From Thermococcus sp. Bubb.Bath (GTDB lineage Archaea > Methanobacteriota_B > Thermococci > Thermococcales > Thermococcaceae): 64,000 nucleotides of DNA. This document shows positions 1 through 7,278 of the stretch, piece by piece. The number at the start of each line of letters is the position of its first letter. The first letter of the stretch is position 1. The stretch is from positions 842,308-906,307 of the forward strand of contig NZ_SNUR01000001.1 of the NCBI RefSeq assembly GCF_012027595.1, written 5' to 3'. Made by a program: the position numbers and the translations under genes. The notes below the pieces were generated by a model. The model was not told where the DNA came from. It made no database searches and saw only the letters and a list, made by a program, of their open reading frames with translations.

Positions 1-99
1 CATGTACATAACTGAAGTTCAGAAATAAAGAGAAAATAACATGCCTTTAATTGTTTCGTAAATAAAATCGAATTTATTACATCAATATAACTAATAAGA

Positions 100-125
100 A
101 TAAATCGAAATATTTTTATATTATG
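100..125 (+). promoter_or_regulatory. Putative promoter of the secreted protein/ABC cassette
   Basis: The first 140 bases are strongly AT-rich. They include an A/T stretch reading ATATTTTTATATTA around 109-122, which resembles an archaeal TATA box. It lies about 45-55 nt before the ATG at 165, so the transcript would have a short leader. A run of nine G (about 154-162) sits just before the start and may act as the ribosome site. Placement is by eye only. Confidence 0.4.
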
Positions 126-164
126 GTTTCATATTAACTGTTGCCACCTCTTGGGGGGGGGACC

Positions 165-572
165 ATGCAAAAGAAGTGGATTCTTGGCTTGATAGGATTT
201 GGTTTGTTAGTGAGTTCAGTGTTGGCTGCAGCAGAATACACTGGAAACAGCAACGTCAATGTTGTGAACCCAAACTGCTACATCCATAAAGTAGACTATG
301 GCCAGGATGCCATGCAATTTGAGAAGGATGGTAAAGTTATAACTATGGCTGGTATATATGCCCAGGTTAGGGGTGAGTTCATTATGCCACCATGTACAAT
401 GGACCCACACCTAACATGGTATGCAACAGACGCAGGTGATATTCCGGGAGCTCTGTATTCAGTATATGACTTCCAAGTAATAGACCATGATTGGAGAGGA
501 GCCTCAGTTGATGCATACGGATCAGGGTTAGGAAGGGCTTGGCACGCCTTTGCGGAGGTGTCCCTGGGTTGA
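165..572 (+). CDS. Small secreted protein of unknown function
   Basis: 135-residue protein, start chosen at the second ATG because a G-rich stretch ends three bases before it. The N-terminus is a classical signal peptide: KK, then a hydrophobic stretch, ending in a likely cut after VLA around residue 22. The mature part has two cysteines (NPNCY and MPPCT) that could form a disulfide, and a glycine-rich C-terminus ending in WHAFAEVSLG. No family was recognised. Its base composition looks less GC-rich than the genes that follow. Its stop overlaps the TTG start of the next gene, so it is probably co-translated with the ABC cassette. It could be a substrate or partner of that transporter, for example a secreted peptide with dedicated export or immunity, but that is inference. 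Confidence 0.7.
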   Translation: MQKKWILGLIGFGLLVSSVLAAAEYTGNSNVNVVNPNCYIHKVDYGQDAMQFEKDGKVITMAGIYAQVRGEFIMPPCTMDPHLTWYATDAGDIPGALYSVYDFQVIDHDWRGASVDAYGSGLGRAWHAFAEVSLG

Positions 573-1573
573 AGAAACCCCTCATTTTTGTTTTCCTTCT
601 TCTCCTGTTTTTGTCGATGATTTCGTGGAGCTCGGTCCTCGCAGATGGTGGGATAAGAGAGAAGCCAGTTCTCAAACCCGGAACGTACTTCGTTTACACC
701 GCCAGAACCAACAAAACCATCAACGAATCACTGCTCCTTGACATGACGGGCTCTGGAAACCTCTTCTTCTCCCTTAAAATGGACGGGAAAACCGTGGCTA
801 TGAACGTCTACGGAAATGGGAGCGTGGAGTTTGAGGTTGTGGGACTGAAGAACGACACCGCCACGGTGATGCTGACCGTTAGCGGAACCTACGCCGTCGT
901 GAGGTACCACGGGAACCTAACCACTCTCTGGAGGGAAGAGGACGTCATAGGTAGCAAAACTTATGGGAACCTGACCATAACGGCACTCAGGTCATTTAAG
1001 ATAATCCGCCCCTACCTCCTGAACGTCCGTACTGGAGAGGTTTACGACATCCATGGGGTGCCCTACGGGAGGAGTCTTCTCTTTTACGATGGGAAAATAA
1101 GGAACGGAACGCGGCTCTTCACATCGCCGGAAGGGCTCAGTGTCTCCGTCGCCAGCGTCAGCACTATCGGTTCAACCGTCATAACATACTACAAAAAGTT
1201 CCTGCCGCCGCTCCTTCAGGTCAAAACGACGCCCTACACGGTCTCCACCGCGTACATCAGTGCAAATGGAAGGTCAACCCTCATCTACGACCCCAGTTCG
1301 GGGATCCTGATCTCGTACTTCGGCTTTTCCTGGGCCGACTTCCAGGCTGCGGGGTTCCCGGTGTTCGGGGGAATAGACAGGAGCGGCTTTTCCAAGTTGA
1401 GTGACAACACGATGTTCGCCCCAGGGCTCGTGCTGGGGGACACCAACGCACTTGGAGAAACTTCAGCGGTTGAATACTCGGCCGAAAACTCGCCCCTCGT
1501 CTATCCCTACGTCCTGCTCCTCGCGGCTTCGGCAGCGGTCGGTCTCTGGAGGGTGAAAGGATGGGGAGGATGA
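569..1573 (+). CDS. Secreted, C-terminally membrane-anchored protein
   Basis: 334 residues from a TTG at 569. This start is supported by GGAGGTG at 554-560, eight bases upstream, and by the TTGA overlap with the preceding stop. The protein has an N-terminal signal peptide (LIFVFLLLLFLSMISW), a long extracytoplasmic region rich in beta-type sequence with several N-x-S/T sequons, and a single C-terminal membrane segment near residues 312-326 followed by a short basic tail. No named family was recognised. It overlaps the next gene, an ABC permease, by 13 bases, so it looks like the outward-facing component of the transporter complex or a receptor for its substrate. Confidence 0.7.
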   Translation: MKKPLIFVFLLLLFLSMISWSSVLADGGIREKPVLKPGTYFVYTARTNKTINESLLLDMTGSGNLFFSLKMDGKTVAMNVYGNGSVEFEVVGLKNDTATVMLTVSGTYAVVRYHGNLTTLWREEDVIGSKTYGNLTITALRSFKIIRPYLLNVRTGEVYDIHGVPYGRSLLFYDGKIRNGTRLFTSPEGLSVSVASVSTIGSTVITYYKKFLPPLLQVKTTPYTVSTAYISANGRSTLIYDPSSGILISYFGFSWADFQAAGFPVFGGIDRSGFSKLSDNTMFAPGLVLGDTNALGETSAVEYSAENSPLVYPYVLLLAASAAVGLWRVKGWGG

Positions 1574-2361
1574 TTAAACTCATACTGTGGGAGATGAACA
1601 ACCCGCTCGTGGTTCTGGTTCTCCTCGCCGGGCTGGTGCTGGGATTTGCGGCGGTTCATCAGTCGTACCTATCGGTGGCCTCATCGGAGGGTGAACACTA
1701 CTTCACGGGCAGAAACGCCCTGCAGAATGCAGTTCCGATGGGGACAACACCATATGTGGCCGGAAAAATCGACTACCCTTATACCCCCACTGCTAGGGCA
1801 ATAAGGGGTTCGATAAAGGCAGGCTTCGAAATCTACGCCTTCATAATAATCATAATGGGGAGCTTGATATTCAGATGGGACAGGGACTCCGGGTACGCCC
1901 CAACCGTTTACTCCCTGCCGTACTCGAAGTTTAAAATCTTCATCGCCAAGTCCACCGCGTTCCTGACACTCTCGCTTATTCTCTACGTCCTCCCTTACGT
2001 ACTGGCGATAATTTCCTCCAACGCGGACATCCTGCACGTCGTCTCCGTCATTCTGAGCTCACGAGAAGTTCTGAGCGGCCTCACGCTGGCACTCTACGCC
2101 GTCCTGTATACAGCGTCCGTAACCGCCCTCCTGGGCAGCTTTCTGAGGGGCCTGTTCCCAACGCTCATTGGCGCGTTCTTTGTCTTGTCGCTCTCATCGA
2201 GCTTATTTCCCTCCTCCCTTCCACCGTTCAGCTTTCTAATGTACGCAGCATATTCCAACGTTTCTCCATTGGAGGTCAGGTTCGCGGTTCCGGGACTGAT
2301 ATTGCCTTTTCTGTTCCTCCTAATTGGTGCGTTAATCTTTGAGAGGAGGGACGTGTTGTGA
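1561..2361 (+). CDS. ABC-2 type transporter permease
   Basis: 266-residue polytopic membrane protein. About six hydrophobic segments are visible: near residues 12-33, 92-104, 130-150, 172-195, 200-222 and 241-259. The layout, with a large extracytoplasmic loop between the first two segments, matches ABC-2/ABC-transporter permeases. The start at 1561 has GGAGGGTG five bases upstream; an ATG at 1570 is the alternative. It overlaps both neighbours (1561-1573 and 2358-2361). With the ATPase three genes on it should form the membrane channel of an efflux or export system. The substrate is unknown. Confidence 0.8.
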   Translation: MGRMIKLILWEMNNPLVVLVLLAGLVLGFAAVHQSYLSVASSEGEHYFTGRNALQNAVPMGTTPYVAGKIDYPYTPTARAIRGSIKAGFEIYAFIIIIMGSLIFRWDRDSGYAPTVYSLPYSKFKIFIAKSTAFLTLSLILYVLPYVLAIISSNADILHVVSVILSSREVLSGLTLALYAVLYTASVTALLGSFLRGLFPTLIGAFFVLSLSSSLFPSSLPPFSFLMYAAYSNVSPLEVRFAVPGLILPFLFLLIGALIFERRDVL

Positions 2362-2810
2362 GAGTCCTGAGGGCTCTAGCGCTCTTCCTGGCCATCCTGC
2401 CGCTCATAGCGCTGCTCAACTACCACTTTTACTCAAGTAGAGTTGAGTTCGCCGGTCCCGCCGCCATAAAGCCGAGCGGTCCGAAGGGGGTCAGCTATCT
2501 CGCGTTCCACGTGCCTGCGAAGGCCCTTGCGGAGATCGACTGCAGCGGTGGGAACGGGAGGATCCTCGTGGTCGACCGTTTTGATGGAAAAGAAATCTTC
2601 AACGGCACAACAAGGGGTTCACTCTCCCAGGAGTTCGTGGTTCCCGGGGAGGGAACCTACTGGGTCGTGTATAACGGAAAAGGGGACACCACGTGCTTCG
2701 TCCGTTTCAAGAGGAAAGATCCCACCACGAACATCCAGAACGCCTTTTATCTGACTGGAATCGCCGGCGCGCTCCTCCTTCTGGTGGAGCTGTGGAGGGA
2801 GAGGAAATGA
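2358..2810 (+). CDS. Small membrane-anchored protein of the ABC cassette
   Basis: 150 residues from a GTG that overlaps the permease stop. It has an N-terminal hydrophobic segment (residues about 5-22), a roughly 95-residue extracytoplasmic domain with two cysteines, and a C-terminal membrane segment around 127-143 ending in a charged ERK tail. No family was recognised. The stop overlaps the ATPase start as ATGA, so it is translationally coupled. Its topology, with both ends in the membrane and a small outer domain, suggests an accessory subunit of this transporter. Confidence 0.65.
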   Translation: MRVLRALALFLAILPLIALLNYHFYSSRVEFAGPAAIKPSGPKGVSYLAFHVPAKALAEIDCSGGNGRILVVDRFDGKEIFNGTTRGSLSQEFVVPGEGTYWVVYNGKGDTTCFVRFKRKDPTTNIQNAFYLTGIAGALLLLVELWRERK

Positions 2811-3508
2811 TAGCAGCGAAGAACCTGACGAAGCGTTTCGGGAGGATAGTGGCGCTCGACGGGGTAAACATCGAGATACCAGAGGGGGTCAGCATCATCC
2901 TCGGACCGAACGGCGGCGGGAAGAGCACGTTCCTAAAGCTGGTAGCGGGGATATACCGTCCCACCGAGGGGAGGATTAAGGTTTTGGGGAAGGATCCATG
3001 GAGAGACGAGGAGCTAAAGCTCAGAATGGGCGTTTCCTTCGACCCGCCTGCGGTTCCCTCCCTGATATCCGGCAGAGAGTGGCTTGAGTTCATAGCAAAC
3101 GTTAAGGGATTTGAAAGGGAGGAAGTTGAAAGAGTAGCAGAGATCTTTGGAATCGACTACCTAAAGGAGCCCATGAGGAACTACTCCGCTGGAATGAGGA
3201 AGAAGCTGGCGCTGGCGGGTGCATTCATCGGCCGGCCGGAGCTGGTTATCCTCGACGAACCCCTCGCCAACCTCGACTTCGAAAACGTCAGGCTCATGGT
3301 TGGAACCCTCAAGTCGCTGAAGAAAGAGGGGACGAACTTCCTGATGGTGAGCCACGTCTGGAAGCCCATCTACCCCCTGGCGGACTTCGTAGCAGTTCTT
3401 GCCGGAGGAAAGCTCGTGATGGCCGGGGATGCCAGAGAGCTGAAAAGGGACGTCGAGGCCCTGTTTGATTACGCTGGGATAACCTCCAATGGGGAGGGCC
3501 CCAGTTAA
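2807..3508 (+). CDS. ABC transporter ATP-binding protein
   Basis: 233 residues starting at the ATGA overlap with the preceding gene. Walker A is GPNGGGKST (residues 33-41), the signature is a variant YSAGM (126-130), Walker B is LVILDEP (146-152), and a switch histidine follows in MVSHVW. It provides ATP hydrolysis for the permease encoded two genes upstream. This is the last gene of the cassette; 55 bp separate it from a convergent gene. The family is certain. Drug, peptide or immunity export are all possible roles. Confidence 0.9.
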   Translation: MIAAKNLTKRFGRIVALDGVNIEIPEGVSIILGPNGGGKSTFLKLVAGIYRPTEGRIKVLGKDPWRDEELKLRMGVSFDPPAVPSLISGREWLEFIANVKGFEREEVERVAEIFGIDYLKEPMRNYSAGMRKKLALAGAFIGRPELVILDEPLANLDFENVRLMVGTLKSLKKEGTNFLMVSHVWKPIYPLADFVAVLAGGKLVMAGDARELKRDVEALFDYAGITSNGEGPS

Positions 3509-3563
3509 GGGCCTCCGTCAGTTCACATGTGGAAACCTAAAAATTAGGGAAAAAGAAACCGGA

Positions 3564-4766
3564 TCACGCATGCTTTACGATAAAGCTCTCAACGTCTTCG
3601 AGCAGGTTGAGGGCTATGGTGAAGTGGGCCTTTGCCTCGGCTTCCCTTCCGCGCTTGAGGAGCTCCACGCCCACGTGCACCTCCTGAGCGGCGGTCTTGA
3701 GCTTGAGCTGGGGGCCCCTCGTGTCAACGCCCTTTCTGTGAAGCTCCTCCAGGGCCCTGCCGTCCTTGCCAATTCTCTCATGGAACTCTCTGACGAGCTT
3801 TTTCATGTCCTTCATCTTCTCCCCGACTTTCCTCTCGTGAATCCTCCTCTTCGCAAACTCGATGGCCCTGTGGAACTTCCCTATCGTGCCTCTATTTGCG
3901 ATTATGACGTCGAGCGCCCCGGTGTAGTTGCCCCGGTCTGCCAGTTTCTTAACCTGTCCGTAAACCTCCTGGAACTCGTTCAGGCGCTCCTGGAGCTCGG
4001 TGGCGTTTCCGCCGCTGGCGTTAACCCTATCGATGATTCTCTGGGCGAACTCCATCGCGTTCTCTCCCCTCTTGAGGAAGGCGTTGACGATTTTGTCCGC
4101 GTTTGCGTAGGCGAGCTCCTTCCTTATCTTCACCAGCTTCTCATCGAGTTGCCTCTTGAGTTCCCTGGCCATTACAAGGTCTTCCTGGGCCTTTCCAATG
4201 TTCTTCTCCTTTATGTCTTCCATGACCTGCTTGTATGCTTCTTCCGTCTGGTTGAGGAGTTCGGTGGCGTTGCCCACATCGATGCCCTCTTCCTGAGCCC
4301 TCTTGATGGTCTTCTCAGCCGCCATGAAGTAGCCCTTTATCCTCTTGACTTCTGCGGGGAGCTCATCCCTTATTTTGTTACGAACGTCCTTGACGCGCTC
4401 CAACACTACCCGGTAGTGGTGCATCGCAAGGACTCCGTTGGCTATTGCCCCCTTGTAGTTCCCGCTTCCATACGCTTCGAGGGCAGCCTCCCTGTACTCC
4501 TCAGCCATCTGATAGTTCTCAACTATGGTCGAGTTGGCGGTGAAGTTCACCTCTTCCATGATCCTGGATGTTATGTTGTGAAGCTTCTCAAGGTTGGAGA
4601 TTATGTGTTCAGCCACAATCTGCATCTCCGTGGTGTTGGTGGTGTTGAAGCCCTGATCCTCCCCTGGAATGGCAGCGTTACCACTCCCGCTGGCCATCAC
4701 CGCTCCGACTGGTACAAGGGCACCAACCAGCAGCCCTATTATCAACCATGCCTTCAGCCACCTCAC
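3564..4766 (-). CDS. Secreted alpha-helical (coiled-coil) protein
   Basis: About 400 residues. The start is placed at a GTG at 4766 because GAGGTGAT lies four bases upstream; the open frame extends one GTG further, to 4775. There is an N-terminal signal sequence (WLIIGLLVGALVPVGAV) and then an almost entirely helical, charged sequence with repeated units of about 60-70 residues. These carry heptad-like patterns and several N-x-T sequons near the N-terminus. No catalytic motif is visible and no family was recognised. It is monocistronic and convergent with the ABC cassette. A perfect palindrome lies at its predicted transcription start (4844-4859). An extracellular structural or surface-associated role is a guess. 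Confidence 0.7.
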   Translation of the reverse strand: MRWLKAWLIIGLLVGALVPVGAVMASGSGNAAIPGEDQGFNTTNTTEMQIVAEHIISNLEKLHNITSRIMEEVNFTANSTIVENYQMAEEYREAALEAYGSGNYKGAIANGVLAMHHYRVVLERVKDVRNKIRDELPAEVKRIKGYFMAAEKTIKRAQEEGIDVGNATELLNQTEEAYKQVMEDIKEKNIGKAQEDLVMARELKRQLDEKLVKIRKELAYANADKIVNAFLKRGENAMEFAQRIIDRVNASGGNATELQERLNEFQEVYGQVKKLADRGNYTGALDVIIANRGTIGKFHRAIEFAKRRIHERKVGEKMKDMKKLVREFHERIGKDGRALEELHRKGVDTRGPQLKLKTAAQEVHVGVELLKRGREAEAKAHFTIALNLLEDVESFIVKHA

Positions 4767-4843
4767 GGCAATCACCTCGATAGCTTAGTGCAAAACGAAT
4801 ATTTTAGGGACACGGTTGGAAACGGGATGAAACGACGTTCCTG

Positions 4844-4859
4844 AGACACAAAAGTGTCT
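4844..4859. promoter_or_regulatory. Perfect inverted repeat at the promoter of the secreted helical protein
   Basis: AGACAC-AAAA-GTGTCT is a perfect 6-bp inverted repeat with a 4-bp spacer. On the minus strand a TATA-like CTTTTATTATG lies at about 4874-4884, which puts the transcription start near 4855, inside the palindrome. A repressor bound there would block initiation of the gene ending at 3564. The regulator is unknown. Confidence 0.4.
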
Positions 4860-4960
4860 GGTAGATCTATCAACATAATAAAAGGCTTAGAAAGGTAGTT
4901 TTGCTATTTGAAACGGTACGAACCGAATAAAACTTAAAATCAGAGAGAGGACATAAAAGC

Positions 4961-6037
4961 TCAGAGGATTACCAACTCCCTGTCAGCCCTCGTCAGCCTC
5001 TTACCCTTGCCATTCACAACTTCAACGTCGTCCTCAATCCTGACCCCACCAAGGCCGGGAACGTAGATTCCGGGCTCTATGGTGAAGGTCATTCCGTTCT
5101 CAAGGATCACCTCCCCATCGGGCCCGATGAAAGGCTCTTCGTGGACGTCCAGCCCGAGGCCGTGGCCCGTTCTATGGGTGAAGTACTCACCGTAGCCCGC
5201 CTTTGCTATGGTTTCCCTCGCGGCTCCGTCGATATCCTTTGCCTTCACCCCTGTTCTAACCGCGCGGTAGGCGTTCTCCTGCGCTTCCTTGACGACGTTA
5301 TAAATCTCAACCAGCTTCTCACCGGGTTTCCCCACCGCTATAGTCCTCGTCATGTCGGAACAGTAACCGTGCCACTTCGCACCGTAGTCGAGGATGACCA
5401 TGTCCCCCTCCCGTATTCTCCTGTCGCCGGGGGCGTGGTGAGGATTAGCGGCGTTCTCTCCGCTGGCCACTATCGGCTCAAAGGATATCCCATCGCTCAG
5501 CTCTCTAATCCTGAGCTCCATCTGAAGGGCAAGTTCCCTCTCGCGCATTCCAAGGAGGTTCCAGCCCAAAAGCTCCTCAAAAACGCGGTCTACAACTTTA
5601 GCGGCGTGCTTCATCATGTCTATTTCGTGGGGGTCCTTCCTCATACGAAGCTCCCGTATGGCCGAACTGAGGGGGTAGAACTCGAAACCCCTGTTCCCAA
5701 CGCGGAGGACGTTTATGAGCCAGTCGGCGCGCATGGTGTCCTCGACAAGGAGCTTTCCGGAGGAGAGCTCCAATTCAGCAAGAATCCAGGCAAGCTTGTC
5801 GTAGGGGTTCTCCCCGTCACGCCAGAAAGTCGCCGGAAAGTTCGTGACGACGTTTTGGTAGAGGCTCGGAGCGAGAAGCCTGTAGTCCCCGTCGGCGTTT
5901 ATTACAAGAAGGGTAAGCCTCTCCCCTGCCTCGTGGATGTGAAGTCCTGTGAGGTAGTAGAGGTTTGTTCCAGGGCTTATCAGAGCCCCATCAAAGCCCC
6001 TCTCCTTCATAAGTCCAACGAGTTTTTCAATGCGCAT
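4961..6037 (-). CDS. pepQ: Xaa-Pro dipeptidase/aminopeptidase, M24B family
   Basis: 358 residues from ATG 6037, chosen because GGTGA lies five bases upstream; a GTG at 6046 is in frame but inside that ribosome site. The C-terminal pita-bread metalloprotease fold shows the expected metal ligands in order: the two Asp of LDYGAKWHGYCSDMTRT, the His of TGHGLGLDVHEEP, the Glu of TIEPGIY and the Glu of RIEDDVEV. The N-terminal about 125 residues form the creatinase-like domain. It cleaves peptide bonds next to proline in the cytoplasm, as part of peptide catabolism. It follows the PAP2-like gene with one base between stop and start, so the two form an operon. Confidence 0.88.
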   Translation of the reverse strand: MRIEKLVGLMKERGFDGALISPGTNLYYLTGLHIHEAGERLTLLVINADGDYRLLAPSLYQNVVTNFPATFWRDGENPYDKLAWILAELELSSGKLLVEDTMRADWLINVLRVGNRGFEFYPLSSAIRELRMRKDPHEIDMMKHAAKVVDRVFEELLGWNLLGMRERELALQMELRIRELSDGISFEPIVASGENAANPHHAPGDRRIREGDMVILDYGAKWHGYCSDMTRTIAVGKPGEKLVEIYNVVKEAQENAYRAVRTGVKAKDIDGAARETIAKAGYGEYFTHRTGHGLGLDVHEEPFIGPDGEVILENGMTFTIEPGIYVPGLGGVRIEDDVEVVNGKGKRLTRADRELVIL

Positions 6038-6038
6038 T

Positions 6039-6701
6039 TCATTCACCGATACCAGTACCCCCGGAGGTTTTAACCTTTTTCGAGAGCCAGAGCCAGATGA
6101 GGGTGCCCAGGATTATTCCAGTGATCGCGTCCCACACCCAGTGTTCCCCAAGGAGAACCGTAGCAGGAGGAACTAAGAGGGGGAGGATGGAGAGAAGCCT
6201 CGCAATCTTCTCCCTTTGTCTAAACAGGAACAGGAAGCTGACCGTTGCTATCGTGCAGTGTGGTGATGGAAGGACGAACTGGGGCCTTGCCTGCCAGCTG
6301 GGAGGGGGGTACTGCCTTGGAAGGTCTTGGTAGATGTAGTGTGGGGCGTTCACGTTAACCACGGCGAATATCACGGCAAGGATCAGGAAGGAAAGGGCGT
6401 AAGCCCTGACGAGGAGCCTGCTCCCTCTGGGAGCGGTTATGAGGAGGTATGTGAAGGTAAGAACCATAACTCCTGTGAAGCCGAGCCTGTAAACGGTGTC
6501 CATAACGTGATATATCACCGGATGCGCCTCAGTCCAGAGGAGGAGCGAGAGGACGAACTCTTTTGAGGTACCAGGAAGCTTCAGGAGAAGGCCGTTCCAG
6601 TTAAGGCTCCAGCGGCCAATTAGTGGATAGACATAGCTGTAAGCGTCCCAGAAGAAATAGACCGCGAGAAACTCCATCAGCGCCTTATTCCGCTCTCCCA
6701 T
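6039..6701 (-). CDS. PAP2-superfamily membrane phosphatase-like protein
   Basis: 220 residues with about six hydrophobic segments. The PAP2 C2/C3 signatures are visible as LPSPHC (about residues 145-150) and GEHWVWD (about 187-193), which supply the two catalytic histidines and the aspartate. The arrangement of helices resembles the Aur1/inositol-phosphorylceramide-synthase-like branch of PAP2 proteins. It probably acts on lipid phosphates or prenyl phosphates in the membrane. GGGGAGA precedes the ATG and a TATA-like element lies near 6733-6741 on the minus strand. It is co-transcribed with the downstream M24 peptidase, with no obvious functional link. Confidence 0.75.
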   Translation of the reverse strand: MGERNKALMEFLAVYFFWDAYSYVYPLIGRWSLNWNGLLLKLPGTSKEFVLSLLLWTEAHPVIYHVMDTVYRLGFTGVMVLTFTYLLITAPRGSRLLVRAYALSFLILAVIFAVVNVNAPHYIYQDLPRQYPPPSWQARPQFVLPSPHCTIATVSFLFLFRQREKIARLLSILPLLVPPATVLLGEHWVWDAITGIILGTLIWLWLSKKVKTSGGTGIGE

Positions 6702-6753
6702 CGTCTCTCCCCACAGTTAATCGGTTCCATCCTTAAAAACCTGTCACCGTAAT

Positions 6754-6763
6754 CTTTATAAAG
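6754..6763 (+). promoter_or_regulatory. TATA box for the tRNA-Asn/tRNA-CAT pair
   Basis: CTTTATAAAG is a strong, palindromic archaeal TATA element. It lies about 33 nt upstream of the first base of tRNA-Asn, the usual distance for a start just before the mature tRNA. Confidence 0.7.
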
Positions 6764-6791
6764 GGCCCCCGTATTCCCTACATTGGGTCGA

Positions 6792-6867
6792 GCCGCCGTA
6801 GCTTAGTTGGCAGAGCGCCGGACTGTTAATCCGGCGGTCCCCGGTTCAAATCCGGGCGGCGGCGCCA
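6792..6867 (+). tRNA. tRNA-Asn (GTT)
   Basis: 76-nt cloverleaf with the 3' CCA encoded. The acceptor GCCGCCG pairs with CGGCGGC (6857-6863), the D-arm is GCTTAGTTGGCAGAGC, the anticodon GTT lies at 6825-6827 in the loop CTGTTAA, and the T-arm is CCCGGTTCAAATCCGGG. Discriminator base G. A strong TATA box lies upstream. Confidence 0.97.
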
Positions 6868-6872
6868 TCAGT

Positions 6873-6950
6873 GGGCCCGTAGCTCAGCCTGGTCAGAGCG
6901 CGCGGCTCATAACCGCGTGGTCGGGGGTTCGAAGCCCCCCGGGCCCACCA
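6873..6950 (+). tRNA. tRNA with CAT anticodon (elongator Met or Ile2)
   Basis: 78-nt cloverleaf with encoded CCA. The acceptor GGGCCCG pairs with CGGGCCC (6940-6946), the discriminator is A, the anticodon CAT is at 6908-6910 and the T-loop is GTTCGAA. It starts five bases after tRNA-Asn and is presumably co-transcribed with it. The first pair is G-C, so it is not the archaeal initiator, which begins with A-U. The sequence cannot decide between elongator Met and the agmatidine-modified Ile2 tRNA that reads ATA; the GGGCC-type acceptor leans towards Ile2. Confidence 0.93.
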
Positions 6951-6952
6951 CT

Positions 6953-7131
6953 CAGCCCTTTGCTCCGCAAAGCGCTGGCGGAAGGAATCGTGCTTTTGTA
7001 GAAATGCTAATTTTAAGAAGGTTTACTCTTAAAAAGCCATCTTCATGGGTGTTTGCTCCCAACGAGGCGTCCTTCGGACGCCAGAACAAAAAGCAAACTT
7101 TGTAAAAACCCGCTTTTAGAGTTAAACCCCC
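6953..7131 (+). repeat. Post-tRNA structured element, copy A
   Basis: This is most of the 328-bp gap before CDC48; no gene was found here. It opens with an imperfect hairpin: CAGC, a C-C mismatch, CTTTGC, loop TCC, GCAAAG, GCTG (6953-6977). GCGGAA and a GTGCTTT block follow. The same opening, with a different but still paired stem, follows tRNA-Leu at the window end. From 7020 to 7128 the sequence can fold into nested stems: GGTTTACTCT with AGAGTTAAACC, GGGT with ACCC, GTTTGCT (7051-7057) with AGCAAAC (7092-7098), and a perfect inner hairpin GGCGTCC-TTC-GGACGCC (7066-7082). It may be a transcribed RNA, a processing element or a dispersed repeat. Confidence 0.6.
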
Positions 7132-7192
7132 TGTTAATGACCCAAAAAGAATGCACGGTTACCCAGTATTTTTACTAGGAGGGCATTTTTTG

Positions 7193-7223
7193 ATCAAACT
7201 TTGCAATGCAAAGTCTCTTTGAT
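7193..7223. repeat. Stem-loop between the tRNA region and CDC48
   Basis: ATCAAA and TTTGAT (7193-7198, 7218-7223) enclose a perfect inner hairpin ACTTTGC-AAT-GCAAAGT (7198-7214). On the CDC48 (minus) strand it is followed by A rather than T residues, so it is not a usual termination signal for that gene. Its role is unknown. Confidence 0.45.
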
Positions 7224-7278
7224 AAACCCCTAAAAGGAGCAGAAAATAATGTTTTGAATAAAAAGGAAAGTAGAGAGG

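Noticed and set aside
3489..4844. 451-codon plus-strand open frame
   Set aside because: It is antisense to the secreted helical protein (3564-4766), whose signal peptide, ribosome site and helical heptads mark the minus strand as coding. The plus-strand translation has no recognisable domain.
6867..6990. Integration (att) site of a mobile element at the tRNA genes
   Set aside because: No duplicated tRNA 3' end, integrase or foreign gene block is present; the shared element lies after two intact, different tRNAs.
6807..7001. Open frame across the two tRNAs
   Set aside because: It simply reads through both cloverleaf genes and the post-tRNA element.
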